From positions 2,310,162 to 2,374,161 of the forward strand of contig AP024674.1 of NCBI GenBank assembly GCA_025998755.1: a stretch of 64,000 nucleotides of DNA, given 5' to 3'. The notes beneath the pieces are model-generated. The model did not search any database and had not been told where the DNA came from. It saw nothing but the letters and a program-made list of their open reading frames with translations. The number at the start of each line of letters is the position of its first letter. Position 1 is the first letter of the stretch. Both the position numbers and the translations under genes were made by a program. Shown piece after piece: positions 51,260 to 59,515 of this stretch. The DNA is from Armatimonadota bacterium. Its GTDB lineage: Bacteria > Armatimonadota > UBA5829 > DSUL01.

Positions 51260-53089
51260 TTATTTCTCGTAAAACCTGTAAGCAAACCGTCCGTTCGGTG
51301 CGGCGTCGCCGTGCTCCGTGAAGGTGATGGGATCACCGGTGAGCTGGCAGTTATCCGCCCACTTGAAACGGATATCCACTTTCCGGCCCTGTTGCAGCCC
51401 CAGGAGGCGGCGGGGGATGGCCAGCTCCATCTCGCGCCCGCTCACGCGGTAGCTTACCTCTCCCGCCTTCTCCCATTCCCACCGTCTGCCGCGGCTTCGC
51501 TCCAGCGTGGCGGTGCGGGTTCCGGGCGGAACACGGTTGACGACGAAATCGAACCCCTCCCACCCAGTGCGGGGACGTCCGTCCGCGTCAATGAACAGCA
51601 GCATCCATTCCGGATCCGTGCGCGGGGTCAGCGGCTGGCGGGCGCGAACGTAGAAATACAGATTCTCCGCGTCGCGCGCCACCTTCGCTGCCACAATGTC
51701 ATTGCGCCCGGTGGTGTCCACATACGGCCCGGCATTACCCCAGCCGGGATGATCCCGGTGCGCCGTGTCGCCGATGTCGTCACGGTACTCCGGGGTCACA
51801 TCCCGCCAGTCATCGAACCGTCCATCAATCCGGATAGTCTTCTCCGGCCCGGCGGGCGGCGCAGGACGGGCGCCCTTGTACCGGCGGATGAAGTCCACCA
51901 TCTGATAGTAGTAGTGGTCGCCGTGCCCGCCGCGCATCGGCTCGATGTCCCGGCTGTACTCCTGATTGAACTGATCCACGAACATCACCGGCAGGTCCAC
52001 GCCCGCGAAGCTGTTCAGCCGGAGGGCCACCCACTCATTCCAGCCCGTGATGAATACCAGCTGTGGATCCACCTCTAGAGCCCGCTCCCACTGCTCGGCG
52101 AAGTTGAGTCCCAGGTTGACGGCTCCCGGACGGGTGTCCTTCCGCCCTCCGTGCCAGCTCCGGCCAGCGGCATTTGGCTCGCTCATCGCCGCCAGGCGCT
52201 GCGCATTCTGGGCGTTCTGCGCCACTCCCACCGTCATCATCTCCGCCTCACCCTCCGAGTTGCGGAACACGTGCTGCGGGTAGACCTCCAGCCATCCCCA
52301 CTGATCGGGCCCCGTAGGGCCGCTAAAGTAGCTGGGTATGGGCTTGCGGAAGGAGAAGAACTCCCGGATCTCCCCGTCGAAGAACGCCGGATCCGCCAGG
52401 ATGAGGGGCTTACCCTTCCACTGGAACCACAAGTCGCGGAATCGCCCCGAGCGGTACAGCGTCTCGTAGACCTCCTTCACCACCTTTGAGGGATCCCCGA
52501 AGGGGCACAGGAACGCGATCTGCGGTGTGGGATTGCCGAGCGAACGCACCTCGGACCAGGCTTCGCAAAGCGCCAGGTAGCTCTTCGGATAGCTGAACTG
52601 ATTGGTGCAGTCGAAGACTACGGCGTCCACCCCGGCATCGGCGAGCATCTGCGCGTGCTTGCGGTAGACCCACTTATCGTCGGAAAGATAGTAGCCGAAC
52701 AGTGGCTCGCCCCAGTGATGGAACGAGTTTTCCGGCCCCCAGGGCGGGCTGGAGGGATTGTCGAGCGCCCCGGGATGCTCGGCCAGGATCTTCGAGATGT
52801 TCCATGGCCCACTCTGCCCGTGTTCGCCCATCCACAGGAAGTAAAAGATGACCACTGTCCGGTCGCGCGGCGCGGGAGCCTCCCCGCCCCGGATGACCGT
52901 GCGCCCCAGCCCGTCGGTGGCCTCCCAGGTATCCGGCTGCCGGTCCCAGACGGGTGCGGCGCAGCAGGCTGCCGCGAAGGACAGAACAATAACCACTGCG
53001 GCTGTCGTCAGCACGCTTTGCACGAGATGCGCTCCATTCGTGCTCGCGGCCGGGATCAATACGAATCTTGCCCTCCCTGGTTGCCTCAC
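51260..53089 (-). CDS. Secreted GH99/WbsX-like protein with family-9-type carbohydrate-binding domain
   Basis: The 609-residue product has an N-terminal export signal after about 22 residues (VLTTAAVVIVLSFAAACCAA). The catalytic-type domain resembles GH99/GH71 and the WbsX group: VVIFYFLWMGEHGQSGPWNI, HWGEPLFGYYLSDDKWVYRK, DAVVFDCTNQFSYPKSYLAL and FITGWNEWVALR. Residues about 430-609 form a DOMON/CBM9-like module (IRIDGRFDDWRDVTPEY, ENLYFYVRARQPLTP, WMLLFIDADGRPRTGWEG). A mannan- or polysaccharide-processing role is likely; the bond cleaved is unknown. Its GTG start overlaps the stop of the zinc-ribbon gene (GTGA), which ties it to the kinase operon. Confidence 0.8.
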   Translation of the reverse strand: MRQPGRARFVLIPAASTNGAHLVQSVLTTAAVVIVLSFAAACCAAPVWDRQPDTWEATDGLGRTVIRGGEAPAPRDRTVVIFYFLWMGEHGQSGPWNISKILAEHPGALDNPSSPPWGPENSFHHWGEPLFGYYLSDDKWVYRKHAQMLADAGVDAVVFDCTNQFSYPKSYLALCEAWSEVRSLGNPTPQIAFLCPFGDPSKVVKEVYETLYRSGRFRDLWFQWKGKPLILADPAFFDGEIREFFSFRKPIPSYFSGPTGPDQWGWLEVYPQHVFRNSEGEAEMMTVGVAQNAQNAQRLAAMSEPNAAGRSWHGGRKDTRPGAVNLGLNFAEQWERALEVDPQLVFITGWNEWVALRLNSFAGVDLPVMFVDQFNQEYSRDIEPMRGGHGDHYYYQMVDFIRRYKGARPAPPAGPEKTIRIDGRFDDWRDVTPEYRDDIGDTAHRDHPGWGNAGPYVDTTGRNDIVAAKVARDAENLYFYVRARQPLTPRTDPEWMLLFIDADGRPRTGWEGFDFVVNRVPPGTRTATLERSRGRRWEWEKAGEVSYRVSGREMELAIPRRLLGLQQGRKVDIRFKWADNCQLTGDPITFTEHGDAAPNGRFAYRFYEK

Positions 53090-53745
53090 TCGTCTCCCAG
53101 ACGTAGCGGCGGCAGTTCCTCCCCGGCAGGATGGGTTATAACCGTGAAACCCGCTTCATACTCCGTGAACCGGCGGAAAACAGCCGTGCCTGTCCGGGGA
53201 GGGATGGAACCGTCCGGGCTGCAAACTTCCACCCCGTAGTCCCCGGCGGGAACCTGTATCACACCGTCCCGGTTCGGGTAACAGGCCACTGTGTAGCGCG
53301 ACCCGTCCGTTCCGGTCAGGATGAGAACGGCTCCTCCCGGATAGTCTGTGTATATCCGGATTGTGGGTGTCTCTACGTTGCTGGGCCGCTCTTCGAAGAT
53401 CCCTGAAGATGTCAGAGCGGGAGCCGGGGACTCTTGCGGCGTGGCAACCTCTTGTTGCGAGGGCGTCCGGGGGACGGATGCGATGACGACCAGCAGGATC
53501 AGAAAAGCCACCACTGCCAGGGATCCAACGATGGCGGCAGTCACTCCGGAGAAACGTTGCTGCTGCGGAGCCACCCAAGGTTGTCCCATCTGAGTCCGGC
53601 CGTCTGACGATTCCGGCGTAGCCACGCGCTGCCCGGTAGGGGTGAACTGCGTCCGGTAGGCATGCCCGCACTGCGCGCACACGGGCGCCTGCAGGTCAGC
53701 GGCCTGGCCGCATTCCGGACAGATCTTGAAGGGCTGCTGGTTCAC
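53086..53745 (-). CDS. Zinc-ribbon membrane protein A
   Basis: The 219-residue protein starts with a zinc ribbon (CPECG near residue 9 and CAQCG near residue 23), followed by a Gln/Pro linker, one membrane helix (AAIVGSLAVVAFLILLVVIA) and a beta-rich C-terminal domain (IRIYTDYPGGAVLILTGTDG, VPAGDYGVEVCSPDGSIPPR) that may be PEGA-like. The zinc ribbon is very similar to that of the neighbour at 53764-54168. The gene lies between a Ser/Thr kinase unit and a secreted glycosidase-like gene, with which it overlaps. It could be a kinase substrate or partner. Confidence 0.75.
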   Translation of the reverse strand: MNQQPFKICPECGQAADLQAPVCAQCGHAYRTQFTPTGQRVATPESSDGRTQMGQPWVAPQQQRFSGVTAAIVGSLAVVAFLILLVVIASVPRTPSQQEVATPQESPAPALTSSGIFEERPSNVETPTIRIYTDYPGGAVLILTGTDGSRYTVACYPNRDGVIQVPAGDYGVEVCSPDGSIPPRTGTAVFRRFTEYEAGFTVITHPAGEELPPLRLGDE

Positions 53746-53763
53746 GGTCCCTGCCCACCTTCC

Positions 53764-54168
53764 TCACTCGCGGAGCGGGATGCCCCGCGCGTCCACGGCG
53801 ATCTCTCCCGTGAGGATAAGGATTCCCTCGATAAGACCCCAGACTGCCGCTGCGTACAGGCTCAAAAAGCAGACGAAAGGACTGATCAGCGTCAGCACAA
53901 GCTGGATCGCTCCGATGGTGTGATAACCCAGGTAAAACCGGTGGGCTCCGGTCCACCCGATGAGTATCCCCATAAGACCCGCCGCAAGCTTAGATTTCTG
54001 CTGATAGTAGGCTCCGCCGACATACGGTCCGCCGGGAGGAGGCTGCGCCGGGGACCCCGGTGGCACAAACTGCGACCGGAAAACGTGCCCGCACCGGGCG
54101 CAGGACTGCTCGGCCAGTTGAGCCGAGGCTCCGCATTGCGGGCAGGTCTTGAAGTAAGATGTCTGCAT
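53764..54168 (-). CDS. Zinc-ribbon TM2-domain protein B
   Basis: The 134-residue protein has the same N-terminal zinc ribbon (CPQCG and CARCG) joined by a Pro/Gly linker to a TM2 domain: KSKLAAGLMGILIGWTGAHR, FYLGYHTIGAIQLVLTLISP and a second helix WGLIEGILILTG. TM2 proteins are small two-helix membrane proteins of unknown biochemical role. It follows the kinase gene by 30 nt on the same strand and precedes its zinc-ribbon paralogue by 18 nt. Confidence 0.85.
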   Translation of the reverse strand: MQTSYFKTCPQCGASAQLAEQSCARCGHVFRSQFVPPGSPAQPPPGGPYVGGAYYQQKSKLAAGLMGILIGWTGAHRFYLGYHTIGAIQLVLTLISPFVCFLSLYAAAVWGLIEGILILTGEIAVDARGIPLRE

Positions 54169-54198
54169 AAACCATCCTCCCGCGCCGAGCCGGCGCGC

Positions 54199-55494
54199 TC
54201 ACAGGCCTATCAGAAGTGCAATAAGGAACCACAGGAATCCCAGGGCTACGCCGATGTAGCCGCATATCATCCCCGCCTGAGTCATCCCATATCCCGCAGG
54301 GTCCATCCGTCCGGCCTTCATCTCATTCAGATCCGATGAGCCCATCAGCGCGGCGGCAATCGACAGAGGAACGCACCATACGAGTCCAAGAAGTCCCAGA
54401 GTCAGTACGGTTGTGCCTCTGTGAGAGCGGACGAACCCTCCAGGCGGAATGACACCCGTGTATCCCGGTGGCGGCGGGGGCTGGTGAGAGCTTTGCTGGG
54501 GAAAAGGTTGAAGCGGCGGCACCGCGCCCATCACCACCTGAGTCTGGTGGATACCCGGCTGAGCCGCCGAAGGCGCGCCGCCCACGACAAACTGCGTCTG
54601 ATGAACGGGCTGGTGCCCTGGAGGCGGCGATGCGGTCCCCAAGGCTCCCGGAGCGGCCGGAGCAACCGGCTGCTGCGGCGCGGCAGGTGCCCTTCCCGTC
54701 AGCAGGTGAGAAATCATCTGAGAGGCGCTCTGGAACCGCGCCGCCGGGTCTTTGGCCAGAGCACGCAGAACGAAAGACTGCCAGAACGGCGACACCCCCG
54801 CCATTGGAGGCGGATCCTCAAAGGCGATCTTGTGCGTTACCGCCGTGATCGTCGGCCCGTCGAACGGCTTGCGCCCCGTCAGGCACTCATAAAGCACAAC
54901 GCCCACTGAGAACAGGTCGCTTCGGGCGTCCACCGGCTTCCCCAGCACCTGCTCCGGGGACATATAAGCCGGGCTCCCCAGCGCCTGACCCGTCTGGGTC
55001 AGAGTGGAATCGTGCATCAGCCGGGCGATGCCGAAGTCCATCAGCTTGAGGGAGTCATCCCGGCTCAACACGATGTTGTCCGGCTTGATGTCCCGATGGA
55101 CGATCCCCCGCGCGTGCGCCAGCTCCAGGGCGGAGAGCAACTGCTCCGCGATGCGGCGCACCCGCTGTTCGGGAAGATGATGTTCGAAGCTCAGAACATC
55201 GCGCAGGGTGGTCCCTTCGCACAGCTCCATCACCAGGTACGGACGGCCCTGGTCCTCGCCCATATCAAACACCTGGACGATGTTGGGATGGAGAAGAGAT
55301 CCTGCGGCTTTTCCCTCGCGAAGAAACCGCTCCAGCGCCTGGCGGCGCTCCGCCGGCGGCGCGTTCTGCGCCAGCGAGAGGACCTTTACGGCGACGGCGC
55401 GTCCGAGCTGCGGGTCGCGGGCCTCATAGACGATTCCCATGGCCCCCCGCCCAAGCTCCCGAACGATCTGGTAACGGCCGATCTGTGAGCTCAT
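54199..55494 (-). CDS. Membrane Ser/Thr protein kinase (PknB-type)
   Basis: The 431-residue protein has a complete eukaryotic-type kinase domain (residues about 7-265). It shows the P-loop LGRGAMGIVYEA, the Lys in AVAVKVLSL, the catalytic loop IVHRDIKPDNIVL, DFGIARL and SPAYMSPEQVLGKP. A Pro/Gln-rich linker leads to two C-terminal membrane helices (TTVLTLGLLGLVWCVPLSIA and GYIGVALGFLWFLIALLIGL) with DUF4190-like DLNEMKAGRMDPAGYGMTQA between them. Unlike canonical PknB it has no PASTA domains. Substrates are unknown, but two zinc-ribbon proteins with similar membrane tails follow in the same operon. Confidence 0.92.
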   Translation of the reverse strand: MSSQIGRYQIVRELGRGAMGIVYEARDPQLGRAVAVKVLSLAQNAPPAERRQALERFLREGKAAGSLLHPNIVQVFDMGEDQGRPYLVMELCEGTTLRDVLSFEHHLPEQRVRRIAEQLLSALELAHARGIVHRDIKPDNIVLSRDDSLKLMDFGIARLMHDSTLTQTGQALGSPAYMSPEQVLGKPVDARSDLFSVGVVLYECLTGRKPFDGPTITAVTHKIAFEDPPPMAGVSPFWQSFVLRALAKDPAARFQSASQMISHLLTGRAPAAPQQPVAPAAPGALGTASPPPGHQPVHQTQFVVGGAPSAAQPGIHQTQVVMGAVPPLQPFPQQSSHQPPPPPGYTGVIPPGGFVRSHRGTTVLTLGLLGLVWCVPLSIAAALMGSSDLNEMKAGRMDPAGYGMTQAGMICGYIGVALGFLWFLIALLIGL

Positions 55495-55631
55495 TCAATC
55501 TCCCCCGGGTAGGCGCGCTCCCGTGCGCCGCCCCTGCTCCTGGCTCCCTGGCTTCTATCGTAAACCATCCGCTCGCCGCTGTAAAGGGCTTTCAGCGGAA
55601 GGCGTTGTTTGCTTGCCCGTTTTTGCGAAGA

Positions 55632-56303
55632 TCAGCCGAATGTCAGCGTCCCGAAGAACTGCGGCGCGTGAAAGTCGGGCTTGGACAATCCGATCGGGGA
55701 CCAGCTTCCATAATGGGGATGTGAGTTGATCTCCGCGCACTTGTAGAAGTTCGCCCGCCAGTTCACTCCCGGGGCCGGCCGCAGCACCGGTCCGTATTTC
55801 TCCAGCATCGCAAACGGCACCCGGTACTCCACCACCCACGTCAACGGTCCTTCCCTCTCCGGATCCACGATGGCCGGCAGGGTACTGGCCACATTGAGCA
55901 GCCTGGCATCCTCCTCGCTGACCTGCACCACGTTCTCGCCCCTGCCGCTCTGGTAGTTGACGAAAAGCACCCCTCCGCAGTTGGATTCGATATTGAAATA
56001 AAAAGGCCCTGCCTCCGGCGCGGGATTGAAAAACATCTCCACACACGCATCCTGACAGACCAGGTCGCAGTAGCGGGTATGGATGCTGCGCACGTATCGG
56101 TCCTGAACCCGGAAGATGACATACAGGTGGTCCGATGTATATTGGAGCTTCACCTGGGTGACCGGCTTGTGACCGTTCTTATCCCAGACGTATTGATCTA
56201 TCAGCAGAGGAAACACGTCCCTCCACTGCTCCTTGTCCCAGCAGGCGTCGGGAACAAAATCCTCCATCGCCGGGGGCACGGTATGGCTGCGGGGTTCGCT
56301 CAT
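55632..56303 (-). CDS. Family 9-like carbohydrate-binding protein
   Basis: The 223-residue product reads as a CBM9/DOMON-type beta-sandwich: TQVKLQYTSDHLYVIFRVQD, CDLVCQDACVEMFFNPAPEA, GPFYFNIESNCGGVLFVNYQ, WVVEYRVPFAMLEKYG and NFYKCAEINSHPHYGSWSPI. No signal peptide is seen, so it may act inside the cell or be secreted by another route. It is monocistronic and divergent from rbsK. The ligand is unknown. Confidence 0.85.
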   Translation of the reverse strand: MSEPRSHTVPPAMEDFVPDACWDKEQWRDVFPLLIDQYVWDKNGHKPVTQVKLQYTSDHLYVIFRVQDRYVRSIHTRYCDLVCQDACVEMFFNPAPEAGPFYFNIESNCGGVLFVNYQSGRGENVVQVSEEDARLLNVASTLPAIVDPEREGPLTWVVEYRVPFAMLEKYGPVLRPAPGVNWRANFYKCAEINSHPHYGSWSPIGLSKPDFHAPQFFGTLTFG

Positions 56304-56440
56304 CTTACTGGTCGCCTCCTGAACGGTGGTCTTACGGGAGGCATTACGTCAGAGGAGCGGCAATTCCCTGCCGCAGGTAAGCCGCTACGCCGTGTTGAAA
56401 CCCTCACGCGGACATCCTGCAACGGGAGGAGCCTGTCCCC

Positions 56441-57349
56441 ATGCCCCACATCACAGTGATCGGAAGCTCCAACACGGACATGATCATCTCCGTCGAGAAT
56501 CTGCCCGCACCCGGAGAGACGGTCATCGGCGGAGCGTTTTCTATGGCCGCCGGCGGAAAAGGAGCCAATCAGGCCGTGGCCGCCGCACGCCTTGGGGCGC
56601 AGGTCGCCTTTGTCGCCTGTCTGGGGGTGGATACCTTCGGCGAGCAGGCGCTCGCGGGCTTCCGGGCGGAGGGCATAGATACCTCCCACATCGTCCGCAC
56701 GCCGGAGGCGCCCTCGGGAGTGGCGCTGATCTTCGTGGACGGCCAGGGCGAAAACGTTATCGCCGTGGCTCCCGGCGCAAACGCTCTGCTGACTCCGGAT
56801 GATGTCCGGAATGCTGCTGAGGCCATCCGGTCTGCGGACGTGGTCCTGGCTCAGCTGGAAGTTCCGCTTGAAGCTGTGGAAACGGCCGCCGAAATCGCCG
56901 CAGAAACCGGTGTTCCGTTCCTTCTGAACCCTGCTCCGGCCCGGGATTTGCCGCCGGAGCTGCTTCAAAAAACAGCCGTTCTGACGCCGAACGAAACCGA
57001 GGCGGCACTGCTCGCAGGCGCGATAAATGACAGACGGTCCCCACAAGAGGTGGGATATCTTTTACTGGAAAGAGGAGTGGGGGCGGTGGTGATGACTCTG
57101 GGCGCGAGGGGCGCCCTGGCAGTCACACCCCAATCCGCGGAATGGATTCCCGCCCCTCGGGTGAAGGCGGTGGACACCACCGCCGCCGGGGACTGCTTCA
57201 GCGCCGCGCTTGCGGTGGGTGTGGCCGAAGGAATGTCTGTCGCGGAGGCGGCGCATTTCGCAGCCAGGGCGGCTGCCATCTCGGTCACGCGCCGGGGCGC
57301 GCAACCCTCGCTTCCCACGCGCGAAGAGTTGGCAATGTCAGGCGGCTGA
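56441..57349 (+). CDS. rbsK: Ribokinase
   Basis: A PfkB-family sugar kinase of 302 residues: ITVIGSSNTDMIISVENLPA, the family signature GGKGANQAVAAARLGAQVAF at about residues 41-60, VTLGARGALA-like VMTLGARGALAVTP, and the catalytic anion hole VDTTAAGDCFSAALAVGV near the C-terminus. The IGSSNTDM and GGKGANQ segments favour ribokinase over fructokinase. It would feed ribose into the pentose phosphate pathway. Its 3' end overlaps the convergent transporter gene by 12 nt. Confidence 0.92.
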   Translation: MPHITVIGSSNTDMIISVENLPAPGETVIGGAFSMAAGGKGANQAVAAARLGAQVAFVACLGVDTFGEQALAGFRAEGIDTSHIVRTPEAPSGVALIFVDGQGENVIAVAPGANALLTPDDVRNAAEAIRSADVVLAQLEVPLEAVETAAEIAAETGVPFLLNPAPARDLPPELLQKTAVLTPNETEAALLAGAINDRRSPQEVGYLLLERGVGAVVMTLGARGALAVTPQSAEWIPAPRVKAVDTTAAGDCFSAALAVGVAEGMSVAEAAHFAARAAAISVTRRGAQPSLPTREELAMSGG

Positions 57350-58789
57350 GGTCGCTTTGCCGGAAGACTGCCGTCCGGCGTCCCGGGTTCCGGAAGCGAA
57401 AGCGCCGGCCGCAGCGATAACAGCGGCAACTGCACAGCTGGCCCGGGCTCCCAACACCAGCGCTCCTGCCGAGTGAGAGCCCCGATCCAGCGCAGTAGTG
57501 AATACGGCTCCGGAGACACCCACCCCCAGCGCGAATCCCAGATTCCTGGCCACGGCCAGCACACCGGATGCGATGCCCTGTCGGTTGCGCGGCGCCGAGC
57601 CCATCAGAGCGCTGTTGTTCGGCGACGTGAACAGGCCTGCTCCCAGTCCCACCAGCATGAGCGCCGCGCCGACAGCAACAAGCCCCTGCCCGGGCCCGGT
57701 CCAGGCAAGCATGGCCATCCCCAGCGACACCAGGATCATTCCAGCTGTGGCTGGAATGCGGGAGCCTATCCTGTCAGAAAGCGTGCCGCTCAGCGGAGCG
57801 GTGAACGCCATGACCAGCGGCTGCGCGGTCATCAGCAGGCCGGCGTGCCCCACAGAGAGTCCCCGTCCCTCGACCAGCAGGAACGGAAGCACGAACGTCA
57901 TGCTGGAGATGGACATATAGTTCATCAAGGCGCTGGCGGCGGAGGCGCTGAACAGGCGCTCCGAGAACAGAGACAGTTCCAGCATGGGATGGCGGGAGGT
58001 GCGCTCGATACGGAGGAACAACCCGAATCCGGCGGCGGAGGCCACTATGAGACCCAGCAGTCCGGGCGAGGACCAGCCCCAGTCGTGCCCCCGGTTCAGG
58101 GCTAGAAGAAGCACCACAAGTGAGCAGGTGAAGGCAGCCGCGCCCGGCAGGTCGAAGCTTTCTCCTGCCGCCCCGCCGTCCTCCCGGGGCACGCGGCGCA
58201 TCCCGAGAGCCAGAGCCGCCAAGCCCACCGGCACGTTGACGAAATACACCGCTCGCCAAGAGAACGCCTGCGCCAGGGCCCCGCCCACGGAAGGGCCGGC
58301 CGTAAGGCCCAGATAGGTCATGGTGGCCTGCAGGCCCAGAACTTGCCCGCGGCGGGTCGCGGGGAAGGCGCGCGTCAGGATGGCGGGGCCGTTCGCGAAA
58401 AGCATCGCAGCCCCCACGCCCTGAAGGGCGCGTCCAAGCACGAGAAGCGGAAGTGTGGGCGCTACGCCGCACATTGCGGAAGCCGCCACGAACAGGCCCA
58501 TCCCTGAAAGGTAGACGCGGCCGTGACCGAAGATATCGCCCAGCCGGCCGAATCCCAGCAGGCTCCCGCTGACGACGAGCAGATAGACGGTCACCACCCA
58601 CTGGACCGATGCAACCCCTGAACCAAAATCCCTGGCCACCACCGGAAGAATGGTGTTGACGACGCTGCCGTCCAGCGCCGACATGAACGTCCCCGCGCCG
58701 ATGGCAAGCAGCACACTCCACCGGGCGGCAGGCTGATCCCTCGCTATCCCGCCGGCGTCACGCGTCTCGGATGTGTGGTCCAGATTCAA
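57338..58789 (-). CDS. MFS drug:H+ antiporter, DHA2 (14-helix) type
   Basis: The 483-residue protein has about 14 hydrophobic helices and the DHA2 signature motifs: motif D1 LDGSVVNTILPV, motif A GRLGDIFGHGRVYLSG, motif B LGRALQGVGAAML and motif C YLGLTAGPSVGGAL. It resembles EmrB/QacA-type exporters, but the cargo is unknown. A promoter (58956-58985) and a 14-bp hairpin (58897-58926) in the roughly 160-nt leader suggest regulation at the RNA level. Confidence 0.9.
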   Translation of the reverse strand: MNLDHTSETRDAGGIARDQPAARWSVLLAIGAGTFMSALDGSVVNTILPVVARDFGSGVASVQWVVTVYLLVVSGSLLGFGRLGDIFGHGRVYLSGMGLFVAASAMCGVAPTLPLLVLGRALQGVGAAMLFANGPAILTRAFPATRRGQVLGLQATMTYLGLTAGPSVGGALAQAFSWRAVYFVNVPVGLAALALGMRRVPREDGGAAGESFDLPGAAAFTCSLVVLLLALNRGHDWGWSSPGLLGLIVASAAGFGLFLRIERTSRHPMLELSLFSERLFSASAASALMNYMSISSMTFVLPFLLVEGRGLSVGHAGLLMTAQPLVMAFTAPLSGTLSDRIGSRIPATAGMILVSLGMAMLAWTGPGQGLVAVGAALMLVGLGAGLFTSPNNSALMGSAPRNRQGIASGVLAVARNLGFALGVGVSGAVFTTALDRGSHSAGALVLGARASCAVAAVIAAAGAFASGTRDAGRQSSGKATSAA

Positions 58790-58896
58790 TGCAGCCCAGA
58801 GGATACCATCTGTCCGTACGGAGCGGCACGCTCCGGTTTCCTGAAGGAAGCTTCTTCACCTCCACCCTATCAGAGAACAAACCGCGATATAGAAAT

Positions 58897-58926
58897 CTCC
58901 CCGGCCGGTCTGGACCGGCCGGGGAG
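58897..58926 (-). repeat. 14-bp GC inverted repeat in the MFS leader
   Basis: CTCCCCGGCCGGTC at 58897-58910 pairs with GACCGGCCGGGGAG at 58913-58926 with a minimal loop. It lies downstream of the presumed transcription start on the minus strand and is followed by TTTCTATAT, so it could act as an attenuator, or as a binding site for a dimeric regulator. Confidence 0.55.
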
Positions 58927-58955
58927 CGAATGGAGGGTGGGAAGCTTTCACAGCT

Positions 58956-58985
58956 ATTGTAACGCCTCTTTCAAGCTCCCTGCAA
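58956..58985 (-). promoter_or_regulatory. Promoter for the MFS gene
   Basis: TTGCAG (58980-58985) and TACAAT (58956-58961) on the minus strand are 18 nt apart. The start point would be near 58949, leaving a leader of about 160 nt. Confidence 0.55.
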
Positions 58986-59057
58986 TATATCCGCGGAAAA
59001 AATCACAACTTTTTTATAGATGCTATATTGCCACGCGGCCAAGGGTCGCAACAAATA

Positions 59058-59089
59058 AAGCCCCGCCGCCTCTGCGTGCAGCGGGGCTT
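59058..59089 (-). terminator. Intrinsic terminator after the ferredoxin gene
   Basis: AAGCCCCGC at 59058-59066 pairs with GCGGGGCTT at 59081-59089; the loop can form a small inner stem. On the minus strand it is followed by TTTATTTGTTG. Confidence 0.75.
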
Positions 59090-59123
59090 ACATCAACTTG
59101 CTCCTTGCCGGCAGACCGGAGGC

Positions 59124-59372
59124 TTACTCCCTGTTCTTGAAATAGTCCGCGTTGATCTGGATGTACTGCTGCAGCTCCTCCGGGACGTTGTAGTCCGGGA
59201 AGATGGCGGAGACGGGACACACCGGCTCGCACGCCCCGCAATCGATACACGTTTCCGGATCGATATAGAGCTGCGGATCTTCATCCGTCCCGTGGATGCA
59301 GTCCACCGGGCATGCTTCCACGCACGACTTATCTTTGGTGCCCAGGCACGCCTCTGTTATCACATAAGCCAT
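59124..59372 (-). CDS. 7Fe-type ferredoxin
   Basis: The 82-residue protein has a first cluster motif C-x7-C-x3-C-P (Cys9, Cys17, Cys21), as in [3Fe-4S]/[4Fe-4S] ferredoxins, and a second full motif CIDCGACEPVCPVS. The remaining family cysteine (Cys25) lies in PVDCIHG. The pattern matches the 7Fe ferredoxins of Azotobacter FdI type, which are low-potential soluble electron carriers. ATG 59372 is preceded by GGGGAGA. A near-consensus promoter at 59471-59500 and a terminator at 59058-59089 make it a strong monocistronic unit. Confidence 0.92.
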   Translation of the reverse strand: MAYVITEACLGTKDKSCVEACPVDCIHGTDEDPQLYIDPETCIDCGACEPVCPVSAIFPDYNVPEELQQYIQINADYFKNRE

Positions 59373-59470
59373 AGCGCTTTTTTCGTCTCCCCTGAAAGCC
59401 GCGGCGGATTGCTTCCGCCGCCCCTATTGCGGTTGCGATCAGTTGGCAGTGCGCGACTGCCCGCAAAAGG

Positions 59471-59500
59471 ATATTAGCCAGCCGTCCCCGCGCCTGTCAA
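59471..59500 (-). promoter_or_regulatory. Strong promoter for the ferredoxin gene
   Basis: TTGACA (59495-59500, consensus) and TAATAT (59471-59476) on the minus strand are 18 nt apart. The start point is near 59464, which gives a leader of about 92 nt. It lies in the short gap after the thioredoxin-like gene. Confidence 0.7.
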
Positions 59501-59515
59501 CATCGGTCTGTTGCG

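Larger units (their letters stand above)
58790..59123. other. Leader region of the MFS gene and ferredoxin terminator
   Basis: From low to high coordinates it holds the MFS leader with a 14-bp hairpin (58897-58926), the MFS promoter (58956-58985, minus), an A/T-rich stretch (about 58994-59033) and the ferredoxin terminator (59058-59089). No gene is visible. Confidence 0.6.

Noticed and set aside
58994-59033. A/T-rich stretch as a possible origin or insertion scar
   Set aside because: It is only about 40 nt long, has no DnaA boxes, iterons or flanking direct repeats, and fits ordinary promoter-proximal sequence.
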